From NCBI GenBank assembly GCA_900546835.1, contig UREH01000005.1:1-31897 (forward strand): a stretch of 31,897 nucleotides of DNA. The letters are read 5' to 3'. Positions within the stretch are counted from its first letter, which is position 1, and each line of letters starts with the position of its first letter. This DNA is from an uncultured Porphyromonadaceae bacterium (lineage in GTDB: Bacteria; Bacteroidota; Bacteroidia; Bacteroidales; Muribaculaceae). This document shows, one piece after another, positions 7,292-14,486 of this stretch. The notes beneath the pieces are model-generated. The model did not search any database and was not told the origin of the DNA. It was given only the letters and a program-made list of their open reading frames with translations. The translations under genes and the position numbers were made by a program.

Positions 7292-8170
7292 TTAAATTTC
7301 GATTTTGGCCGCTTCCCAGCCAAGGATTGCGTTCTTACGTATCTCACCCCAATGATAGTTGCCGATTTCTCCCGATGCACGGATTACGCGGTGGCACGGG
7401 ATGAGGTATGCCACGGGGTTCTCTCCGATTGCTGTGCCGACAGCCCTGTATGCACGGGGATTGTCAATTCGGGTTGCAATATCCACGTAGGTTGTCATGC
7501 CGCCCATAGGGATTTTCAATAGTGCCTCCCATACTTTCAATTGAAAATCCGTGCCTTTCAGATGAAGTTTTATTTCAGTCAGTTTGCTCCAATCCTGAGT
7601 GAAAATGAATAATGCGTTTTGTTGGATCGCGTCACACATCTGGCGGTATCTCGCTCTTGGGAACCTACGTTGTAAAGAATTGAACGCCTCCATGTGGTCA
7701 TCGGCTAATCGGCCTTCGGTCGCTTGGCCATTGCCAAGAAACTCCATGCTGCAAATCCCTTTCGGGGTGGAGGCTATAAGTATGTCACCGAATGGAGTCG
7801 TGGCAAAGCTGTAATTTATAAACAGGTTCTCCCCTCCATTTTTGTATTCGCCCGGGGTCATGCCCTCTACCGTCACAAACAGATCGTGCAATCGTCCCGT
7901 GCCTGACAACCCTACTTCGTGGGCGGTATCAAATAGCGATGCGTGGGTTTCCTTCAATATCTTTTTTGCATATTCAACATTTAGATATTGAAGAAAATGT
8001 TTCGGTGATACGCCGGCCCACTCCTTGAAAACACGCTGGAAATGATACGGCGACATATTGACCGCCTCGGCAACCGATTCCAATCCCGGCTGCTCGTGGC
8101 GATTCTCTCGGATAAAGCCGATTGCCTCCGCGATTCGGAGGTAATTCAATTCCTGTTGGCTCTCCTTCAT
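7292..8170 (-). CDS. AraC-type HTH + O6-alkylguanine methyltransferase
   Basis: This 292-residue protein has two domains. Residues ~10-110 are an AraC-type double helix-turn-helix (ESVAEAVNMSPYHFQRVFKE, then DTAHEVGLSGTGRLHDLF and GMTPGEYK). Residues ~118-290 are an O6-methylguanine-DNA methyltransferase with helical segment FQLKVWEALLKIPMGG, the Asn hinge GENPVAYLIPCHRVIR and acceptor Cys259. It resembles the C-terminal two thirds of E. coli Ada without the N-terminal zinc domain. It should repair O6-methylguanine irreversibly and could regulate the operon. In E. coli Ada, DNA binding is activated by methylation of the zinc domain, which here sits on the adjacent protein. The start overlaps the upstream stop by 4 bases (ATGA, 8167-8170), and the exporter follows 1 base after its stop. 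Confidence 0.92.
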   Translation of the reverse strand: MKESQQELNYLRIAEAIGFIRENRHEQPGLESVAEAVNMSPYHFQRVFKEWAGVSPKHFLQYLNVEYAKKILKETHASLFDTAHEVGLSGTGRLHDLFVTVEGMTPGEYKNGGENLFINYSFATTPFGDILIASTPKGICSMEFLGNGQATEGRLADDHMEAFNSLQRRFPRARYRQMCDAIQQNALFIFTQDWSKLTEIKLHLKGTDFQLKVWEALLKIPMGGMTTYVDIATRIDNPRAYRAVGTAIGENPVAYLIPCHRVIRASGEIGNYHWGEIRKNAILGWEAAKIEI

Positions 8171-8895
8171 GGCAAAACGTGTTCAAGTTTCAGAAGATAT
8201 TCCTTAGCCTCCAGTCCGCCTCCATAACCTGTCAAAGATTTATCACTGCCAATGATTCTGTGACATGGAGCGAATATCGACATTGAGTTTGCACCGTTGG
8301 CGTTGGCTACGGTACGGACCGCTTTAGGCATTCCGATTTCTTTGGCCATTTCGCCGTAGGATATGGTCTTCCCGAAAGGGACGGTTAGCAGATGGTTCCA
8401 GACCTTCTTTTGAAAATCAGTACCCACAAACAGCAACGGCACATCAAATATAGTCCGTTTCCCGGCAAAATACTCATTCAATTGCTTTATCGCCATGTCT
8501 ATTATAGGCGACACTCCTTCCTCAAACTCGGCATTGAGTATGCGTTTCAGCCGGTTGCCCACATGGTTGCGGTGACGCTCAACCTGCCAGTCGCATAAGC
8601 AGAGTTTGTCGCCGAACGAGCCGAGCATAAGCACTCCGCACGGCGAGTTGTATTGATGTATCGTGATAATGTTCTTTTTTCTGATATTCATATCTTTCAT
8701 ACAAATTTTACATGGTCGGTATCCAGCTTGCAAAGCCTCCTCCAGAGTATCATAAACCATTATGTTTTTCTCCAATGGTTTGGCAGGACAATCGGGAGTG
8801 CATACAATTCGGGTTGTCTTTACTGCGACGAAGAACCGACCGCGATATTTTTTATCCCTATTTCGTATTGCATTCAGTTTTTCTTCCAGATCCAT
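8167..8895 (-). CDS. Ada zinc domain + O6-alkylguanine methyltransferase
   Basis: This 242-residue protein has an Ada-type N domain with all four zinc Cys (Cys32 and Cys36 in VCTPDC, Cys62 and Cys65 in RPCKIC), preceded by the FVAVKTTRI strand. In Ada this domain takes methyl groups from DNA phosphotriesters through the first Cys. Residues ~75-240 are an O6-methylguanine methyltransferase with VGTDFQKKVWNHLLTVPFGK, the ANGANSMSIFAPCHRIIG active site and acceptor Cys211. The AraC helix-turn-helix between these domains in E. coli Ada is absent; it sits on the next gene. This gene starts 4 bases after the alkA-like remnant stop and overlaps the next gene by 4 bases, so it is mid-operon. Domain calls are secure; how the separated domains communicate is unknown. 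Confidence 0.92.
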   Translation of the reverse strand: MDLEEKLNAIRNRDKKYRGRFFVAVKTTRIVCTPDCPAKPLEKNIMVYDTLEEALQAGYRPCKICMKDMNIRKKNIITIHQYNSPCGVLMLGSFGDKLCLCDWQVERHRNHVGNRLKRILNAEFEEGVSPIIDMAIKQLNEYFAGKRTIFDVPLLFVGTDFQKKVWNHLLTVPFGKTISYGEMAKEIGMPKAVRTVANANGANSMSIFAPCHRIIGSDKSLTGYGGGLEAKEYLLKLEHVLP

Positions 8896-8899
8896 CCGG

Positions 8900-9545
8900 T
8901 TATTTTTGTTTCTTTTTGGGAGCGTAATCCTTCATACCCTCAATCGCACCTCCAGCTACGGCCCATATATACAGGCTCGCCACACTGTTGTACGGCGAAA
9001 AACGCCGCCGTATTTTTCAAACAATTTGCGTTCGATTTTACGATGGTGATATATCATGCGCAGACCGCGCTGTATGGCCAAGTCGCCGAAGCTCAAGATA
9101 TCCGGTCGCTGCATAGAGAAAAGCATAAGCATCTCCGCGCTCCATACACCAAGCCCTTTTAGCGATGACAGCCGGGCGCAAACTTCATCATCGGACATTT
9201 CATGAAACGCATTCAGATCAAATTCTCCTGATTCTATTTTTCAGCGGCGGCGCGTATATATTCAACTTTCCGGAAAGAAAGGCCAACCGATTGAAGTTCA
9301 TCGGGAGTGACTGATAGGATATTGTCCGGGGTTACGTCCCCAAACCTGTCAATAGTTCTTTGCCAGATACTTTCATGGGCCTTGGTAGAAATCTGCTGGC
9401 CGATTATGGAGTGAACGAGGGCGGCGAAAAGGTCGGGGATTACCCGCCTTTTCACCATACCTACCTTTTCAATTACCTCCGCAAGGCGGTTATCCTTGCT
9501 TTTGAGGTAATTTATTTCGGCCTCTCCGTATTGAAAATACTCCAT
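8900..9545 (-). pseudogene. alkA: AlkA-type 3-methyladenine DNA glycosylase, two frameshifts
   Basis: Three consecutive frames together encode a nearly full HhH-GPD glycosylase of about 215 residues. Frame one (from ATG 9545) gives MEYFQYGEAEINYL through LVHSIIGQQISTKA and ends AAAEK at a stop. One base missing from the five-T run at 9237-9241 restores KIESGEFDLNAFHEMSDDEV, followed by the helix-hairpin-helix SSLKGLGVWSAEM and the catalytic Asp in SFGDLAIQRG. A second missing base near 9002-9012 restores RRRFSPYNSVASLYIWAVAG through to the tail APKKKQK, with stop TAA 8902-8900. AlkA enzymes excise 3-methyladenine, matching the alkyltransferases that follow. As written no intact enzyme can be made. 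Stop and next start are 4 bases apart, so the gene once headed the repair operon. True decay is more likely than Illumina indel error, but raw reads would decide. Confidence 0.85.
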
Positions 9546-9704
9546 TAGTCGATTATGTAAGCATTGCTGTCAGCAGGGGCCTCATCTCGATTGTCTTTTG
9601 TATATTCGCGCTTGATTTCTCCGACGGATATACGATAATTGTCAAAAAGAGTATCGTGACCCATTTTTTGGCTCTGACGATGGTTCACGTGATTGCGCCA
9701 GCCT
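9545..9704 (-). other. Unrecognised coding tail overlapping alkA start
   Basis: An open frame runs through KMGHDTLFDNYRISVGEIKR to the end NAYIID and stops at 9547-9545, giving a TAATG overlap with the alkA-like start. The tail has ordinary coding character and the stop/start overlap suggests translational coupling. I do not recognise its family. Upstream of about 9705 the same frame is only a shadow of the RteA-like remnant, so the true 5' end of this gene is gone or fused. It may be the end of a small regulator or an element gene joined to the remnant. Confidence 0.4.
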
Positions 9705-10320
9705 GCTGTCTGCATGGGCTTTAAGGCTTTCGTTCTGCGCCCTGCGCTCAGCCATGAGACCACGGTTGAAACTGTACAGCATGGTCGTGGTGGCAGAGGG
9801 TTTTGGTTCTTCCTTTTTGCCGAATAAACCGAGGAAGCCTTTGCGCTTTAGGTTTCTTTGGCTCCTCTTTGGCGCTCTGGCGAGCTATCACAGGCAGTTT
9901 GTTGGCCATCTCGTCACCGAGAGCCTTTTGACGCCGGTATATTTCTGCAAGCTGGAGCAGTTTCTTCTCCTTGTCCTCAAGAAGAATACGGAGGCTGTCT
10001 ATGTCGGCTGCCTCCGAAATGAAGATCCGGCTGAACTCACACAGTGTGCTGTCGATATGGAGTCTCTGGCGATGATATCTGTCCCGCTCCATGTCAGTCC
10101 ACTCCATCGCGGTTTCGCCCATAAGCGAGAGTGCTGTCATGTGCATGTTAAGTTCGTTTATTTCCCGACGCAGCTCATTGGCGGAACGATTCCTCTCATC
10201 CATCAGAGATAAAGTGTGCTCCTCGTTATAATAGGCATAACCTATTGCAACAGTGAGCACAAGAATAAGGATATATCCGGATATAATCGGTATATGAGGA
10301 AGGCCCGATTTTCGAATCAT
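9705..10320 (-). pseudogene. RteA-like membrane sensor remnant (mobile-element regulator)
   Basis: From ATG 10320 the frame encodes one N-terminal membrane helix (IISGYILILVLTVAIGYAYY), then a long charged helical region with MGETAMEWTDMERDRYHRQR and DSLRILLEDKEKK, then PVIARQSAKEEPKKPK. At about 9846 one extra base shifts the frame. In the shifted frame the characteristic run KRKGFLGLFGKKEEPKP, TTTMLYSFNRGLMAERRAQN and HADS follows to about 9705, where similarity stops. This layout matches my memory of the N-terminal sensor region of the RteA-type hybrid histidine kinases of Bacteroides tetracycline-resistance conjugative elements. The kinase and receiver domains are absent. It starts about 105 bases after the GH30 stop. 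It is a decayed fragment and evidence of a past mobile element; the RteA match is from memory. Confidence 0.65.
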
Positions 10321-10426
10321 ATTTATTACGAGACAAATATTGGTGGAGACATTACAAAATGGTATATAATAGTCTGTTTATATGAGAAATACCGAATCTA
10401 AAAGCTATAACGATATTAGCGAAAGT

Positions 10427-11905
10427 TCATTGCCAACGATAGGATGCCGCAGTGAGAGGTGGGATATCAATGCAAAAGTATCTCTTGCCATCATAAATCG
10501 TCACTTTCTTCACATTGACGGAATTGTTGGTGGCTATGATTCCTGTTGTACCGTCTGGATTTGAAAAGGCTGCGAACTCCGTGTCGGCGACATTCCCGTC
10601 AACAGACGCTCTGTGTCCACCGGGTCGTGAGGCTGTCATCGCCAGGCAAATTGTATAGTAAAATGAATTATATGTTATCTTGCCATATGTCTCGATATCA
10701 ATGTCAACAGCTCCGTTACCGTTAAAGCATCCTCCCGGACGATACGGTCCATGATTGTTATCAAGTATCATATTCCACACTATCGCACCGCGCCCCCAGT
10801 TGTTGACAACATCAAAAATCAGATTTTTCACATCTTCGAGAATTCTTGCATGATCCACTCGCAGGTACCATTCTCCTGCCGTCCATTCCGTAAAAAGCAA
10901 TGCCATATCAGGATTGGCGTCGTGTATTGCGGTCATTTCCGAAGCATCCCCGCTATAATTATGATATGCGGCTCCAGAAATATATTGTTTGGCTTGAGAA
11001 TCGGAATATATCAGACTGGGATAACCTATCTGTCCCTCCCAATTATCGTAGCTATAATTATGGTCAAACACATAAATTTTAGTGTCGATATTATTGTCTC
11101 TGAACGACGGACCAAGGGCTGTCTTGATGAAATCGCGTTGCTCTTCCCAAAGCATAAACATCGAAGCGCTATTACCTCCATGGAGAGGTTCGTTCTGAGG
11201 GGTGACAGCAGTAATGTGGATGCCATTTTCAGCAAAAGCCTTTATCCATTTCACGAAATACAAGGCATAATCCTGATAACATTCTTCACGTAGATGACCT
11301 GCTGTCCATTCTCCGTTAGTTTTCATCCAGCGGGGGGCAGTCCACGGGGCGCCGATAATTTTGATATCGGGATTAATCTGCAATATTTCCTGCAACACAG
11401 GAATAATATAACGAGTTTCTTCGTTAGTGAGTGCAAATTTCTCGATACCGGGTGTATCACAGCATGTATAGTCGCTCAACGAAAAGTCGCTGCAACCTAT
11501 GGGCACCCTTAAATAAGAGCATCCATAACCGACATTCTCATCGGGCGAGAATGTACGGACAAGAAAATCGTGGCGTCGATATGCTTCCATCTTGGATAGA
11601 TTGTATGATGCCGAGCCGGTGATGGCAAAGCCAAAACCGTCGATTTCCTGATATAATTGATTGGTGTTTATGTTTATCATACCCTCTGACTTGTCCCGGC
11701 TGCTGTCGTCAAATTTCAAGTTTTCGGTCGACAGCAGCTTCGATCCATCATATGATACATAACAGGCTTTTATATCTGCCGGCGTTGTATCGTGTTCTAT
11801 AAGCAGAGTTGGATTGGGAAGATAATGATTCTGACACACCGCACCGGCGGTACACATTATCAGACAGAGGTGCGTAAGAATACTGTGTAATGTCATTCTT
11901 TTCAT
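10427..11905 (-). CDS. GH30 glycoside hydrolase, exported
   Basis: This 492-residue protein has an N-terminal signal sequence (MKRMTLHSILTHLCLIMCTA) and a GH30 (alpha/beta)8 barrel plus flanking beta domain. Markers are EIDGFGFAITGSASYNLSKM at about 87-106, YLRVPIGCSDFS, the acid/base motif TPQNEP with Glu239, and the nucleophile motif LLFTEW with Glu340. GH30 members include beta-1,6-glucanases, beta-1,6-galactanases, glucosylceramidases and xylanases. The motifs are closest to subfamilies 1 and 3, and a B. thetaiotaomicron beta-1,6-glucan PUL pairs GH30_3 with GH3, but subfamily cannot be settled by eye. It is the last PUL gene; its ATG overlaps the preceding stop by 4 bases (ATGA, 11902-11905). 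Endo-acting backbone cleavage at the surface or in the periplasm is the likely role. Confidence 0.85.
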   Translation of the reverse strand: MKRMTLHSILTHLCLIMCTAGAVCQNHYLPNPTLLIEHDTTPADIKACYVSYDGSKLLSTENLKFDDSSRDKSEGMININTNQLYQEIDGFGFAITGSASYNLSKMEAYRRHDFLVRTFSPDENVGYGCSYLRVPIGCSDFSLSDYTCCDTPGIEKFALTNEETRYIIPVLQEILQINPDIKIIGAPWTAPRWMKTNGEWTAGHLREECYQDYALYFVKWIKAFAENGIHITAVTPQNEPLHGGNSASMFMLWEEQRDFIKTALGPSFRDNNIDTKIYVFDHNYSYDNWEGQIGYPSLIYSDSQAKQYISGAAYHNYSGDASEMTAIHDANPDMALLFTEWTAGEWYLRVDHARILEDVKNLIFDVVNNWGRGAIVWNMILDNNHGPYRPGGCFNGNGAVDIDIETYGKITYNSFYYTICLAMTASRPGGHRASVDGNVADTEFAAFSNPDGTTGIIATNNSVNVKKVTIYDGKRYFCIDIPPLTAASYRWQ

Positions 11906-13365
11906 CGTATATATATTTTTTCGCTTATCTGATTGTTATGACGGATATAAATGCCCTTTGTGGGGCGATTGACTTTCATTCCCTGAAGCTTGAAATAGTC
12001 ATAATGTATTTCGGAATTAGTAATCAGTGGTGGCTCTGTTATTGAGGTTGGCTTATTGCCTATGCCATCTGCTTTTAGAGTCATTCTCAGACGAGTGTCG
12101 GAATTCGCATTATCAATGCCGTCAAAGCGGATGTTGTCTCCCACGGTGGCGGCATAGTCAAGACTGAAGTTCTTGCCCGCTTCTATTTGTTCTTGCGTCT
12201 TTGTCCCCAACTGGATATTCCACTCGCGGTCTACTATCTTGAAATCTCCGGTGAAGTGAGGTGTGTTAAGAGTATATGTTCCGTCATTGTAATCGAACGC
12301 ATAGAATGGCAGTATGGTCCAGTCGTTAAAGTCGCCGACGAGATAAAGCATCGGCATTCCGATACATGACAGAGTGAGGTTGTTCATATCAAGTGTTATG
12401 GCCACTTCCTGAGCAATCGGTTCCTCGAAATACATGTTGCACTCGTTTTGGGCAGATTCAAGTGGTATCACTTCATTGTATTTAATACCCTTAACCATTG
12501 ATCCAAATTGCCATTTCCAATCGGGTGTGGTGATTTTGAACTCACCGGTGAGGCGTGGAATCTTCAATTCATAAATTCCCTCTGACCCGATGAAACGCAT
12601 CCGTTCATCATGAGGATTCCAATTATTGAAATCGCCGGTAAGATAGTATGTCAGATTTCCGGAGATATCAGAAAATTTATTGACTGTCAGTCGATTGTTT
12701 GCTTTGTTAAATACCAGTTCAATATCGCCGAGAGGATTTTCAATCGTCATATCACAACCATCGCGTTGTAATTGATATGTCCTGCCTGATTTAATCGATG
12801 CCACGCCACCATATTGCGCATCCCACTCTGGAGCAACAGCGGCAACAATCTTGAATCGGCCATTTAAATCTTTTGTCCGCAGCACATAGGAATCGCCCTC
12901 TTTGATAAATCTGTATCCTTTCTTGTGATTGCTCCAGTCAGTGACATCACCGGCTAGATATATGTCAGGACACACTGTCAATGTTGGTGCCGAAGGATTG
13001 CTATAATCAAACAGAAGTGTCGCGCCGTACACGGTCGTCGAATTTCCATTGATCTGTTTTACACGGAAATTGTTGCCATAAGCATTGATGCAGGCCATTG
13101 GCACATCAAATTCAAAAGTGTCTGTCGAACCATATTGAAGCGAGTAATCCTCCGTGCATATCTTGAATGTGTAGACCGACGACAGTTCATCGATGTAGAG
13201 TGAATATACGCCGTTATCATTTACCATCCTGTATTTTTCCTGAACGGTCCAGTCATCGGAGATTCCACGGACATATAGTTCAGGTGCTTGTGCGAATGTC
13301 GTATGGTAAGCCAGGAATGGCAGACATAATTTCAGCATCACGATAAGTGTTCTAAATCTATACAT
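11902..13365 (-). CDS. Four-module glycan-binding-like protein with T9SS-like tail
   Basis: This 487-residue protein has a signal peptide (cleavage near FAQA, residue 27), no catalytic domain, and four beta-sandwich repeats starting near residues 29, 134, 239 and 339. Each opens with a variant of (L/I)Y(L/V)xGDFNDW and carries a later G(E/D/R)FKI strand, the pattern of CBM48/SusE-type starch-binding modules. The last 33 residues (YDYFKLQGMKVNRPTKGIYI then SEKIYIR) resemble a short type IX secretion sorting domain and a similar tail on the 21896-23167 gene. A PTSITE segment precedes the tail in both proteins. It lies 7 bases after the epimerase stop and overlaps GH30. A secreted or surface glycan-binding protein that presents substrate to GH30 is inferred. 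Exact family uncertain. Confidence 0.75.
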   Translation of the reverse strand: MYRFRTLIVMLKLCLPFLAYHTTFAQAPELYVRGISDDWTVQEKYRMVNDNGVYSLYIDELSSVYTFKICTEDYSLQYGSTDTFEFDVPMACINAYGNNFRVKQINGNSTTVYGATLLFDYSNPSAPTLTVCPDIYLAGDVTDWSNHKKGYRFIKEGDSYVLRTKDLNGRFKIVAAVAPEWDAQYGGVASIKSGRTYQLQRDGCDMTIENPLGDIELVFNKANNRLTVNKFSDISGNLTYYLTGDFNNWNPHDERMRFIGSEGIYELKIPRLTGEFKITTPDWKWQFGSMVKGIKYNEVIPLESAQNECNMYFEEPIAQEVAITLDMNNLTLSCIGMPMLYLVGDFNDWTILPFYAFDYNDGTYTLNTPHFTGDFKIVDREWNIQLGTKTQEQIEAGKNFSLDYAATVGDNIRFDGIDNANSDTRLRMTLKADGIGNKPTSITEPPLITNSEIHYDYFKLQGMKVNRPTKGIYIRHNNQISEKIYIR

Positions 13366-13372
13366 AATAGTT

Positions 13373-14482
13373 CTAACGTATTGAAAATGAATATACAGTC
13401 TCAGTATGGTACTTTTCTCCGGGATTAAGGCGCACAGATGGCCAATCTAAGTGATTAGGGCTGTCAGGATAGTGTTGTGTCTCAAGGCATAGAGCAGACC
13501 GTTTCGGATAGGCAATTCCATTCTTTCCACAGACCTGGCCGTCGAGGAAATTACCTGAATAGAACTGTAAGCCTGGCTGATCTGTGCTAACAGTCATTAC
13601 AATACCACTCACGGTATCATAAAGCTGCGCTGCAAATGGGCAACTCTTGTCAAGGACAAAGTTATGGTCATAGCCCATTCCATTGATGATTTGCTCGTCG
13701 TCAGCATTGATGTTTTCTCCAATAGCGTGCATGTGGTTGAAGTCGAATATTGTTCCCTTGACGGAACGGATTTCTCCTGTCGGCATAAACGTCGAGTCGA
13801 TAGGGGTAAAACCTGAAGCCTTTATTGTCAGCAGTTCATCGGATATCTCTTTTGTATGGTCTCCGCTAAGATTAAAATAGCTGTGGTTTGTGAGATTGAT
13901 GATGGTCGGCTTATTGGTATAGGCGGTATAGGCGATTTTCAATCCACAATCGGAAGTTAAACTATATACAACTTCGACGTTTAGGTTTCCCGGGAAGCCG
14001 GCATCGCCGTCAGTGCTGTGCAGTGTAAGTACAAGTGTGGTGTCAGTTGTCTGGGTGGCACTCCATATTGAATGATGAAAACCTATCGGCCCACCATGGA
14101 GACAATGCCCATAGTTGTTCTGTGGCAGTTGATAAACTATTGAATCGAGCGTAAAGCGGCCTCTGTTGATTCGGTTGCCGTATCGTCCGATAATCGCTCC
14201 GAAGTTGCCGTCGATCTCGAGATAGTCACGGATGTTGTCATGCCCGAGCACGACATCGCATGGTCGGCCGTCTTTATCCGGAACCATAAGCGACACAATT
14301 CGGCCACCGTAATTTGTGATACATGCTTCCATTTCACCATTCTGCAAGGTGAACAGGGATATTTTTTGATTGTTGACTATGGTGTCAAAATCTTTTTTGT
14401 CAAGGCCTGATAAAGTCGTCTTTTGATTCGATGCGCAGCCAACCATTATCAGTGCGGCTGCGAAATAGATGATATGTTTCAT
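13373..14482 (-). CDS. galM: Aldose 1-epimerase (GalM), predicted lipoprotein
   Basis: This 369-residue protein starts at ATG 14482 (MKHIIYFAAALIMVGCASNQ); an in-frame ATG at 14497 is rejected since it would overlap the GH3 gene and weaken the signal. A lipobox-like MVGC puts the lipid-bearing Cys at residue 16. The galactose mutarotase fold is marked by YGNRINRGRF (about 101-110), HCLHGGP, NLTNHSYFNL with catalytic His200, and CLETQHYPDSPN with catalytic Glu334. The family interconverts alpha and beta anomers of galactose or glucose. Most GalM proteins are cytoplasmic; a lipid-anchored copy suggests work in the periplasm or outer membrane on sugars freed by the PUL enzymes. It lies 4 bases after the GH3 stop and 7 bases before the next gene. 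Confidence 0.92.
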   Translation of the reverse strand: MKHIIYFAAALIMVGCASNQKTTLSGLDKKDFDTIVNNQKISLFTLQNGEMEACITNYGGRIVSLMVPDKDGRPCDVVLGHDNIRDYLEIDGNFGAIIGRYGNRINRGRFTLDSIVYQLPQNNYGHCLHGGPIGFHHSIWSATQTTDTTLVLTLHSTDGDAGFPGNLNVEVVYSLTSDCGLKIAYTAYTNKPTIINLTNHSYFNLSGDHTKEISDELLTIKASGFTPIDSTFMPTGEIRSVKGTIFDFNHMHAIGENINADDEQIINGMGYDHNFVLDKSCPFAAQLYDTVSGIVMTVSTDQPGLQFYSGNFLDGQVCGKNGIAYPKRSALCLETQHYPDSPNHLDWPSVRLNPGEKYHTETVYSFSIR

Positions 14483-14486
14483 TGTT

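Noticed and set aside
7291..7380. 30-residue N-terminal extension of the MFS exporter
   Set aside because: It overlaps the end of the upstream alkyltransferase gene in another frame; ATG 7290 directly precedes the first membrane helix.
9705..10320. A complete small single-helix membrane protein of 190 residues
   Set aside because: The C-terminal 30 residues of that frame are nonsense-like, while a one-base shift restores a recognisable continuing sequence, so it is a frameshifted fragment.
5321..10320. CRISPR array, tRNA or insertion-sequence ends in the accessory stretch
   Set aside because: No regularly spaced repeats, cloverleaf-like sequence or terminal inverted repeats with a transposase gene were seen; the inverted repeats present are single hairpin-type structures.
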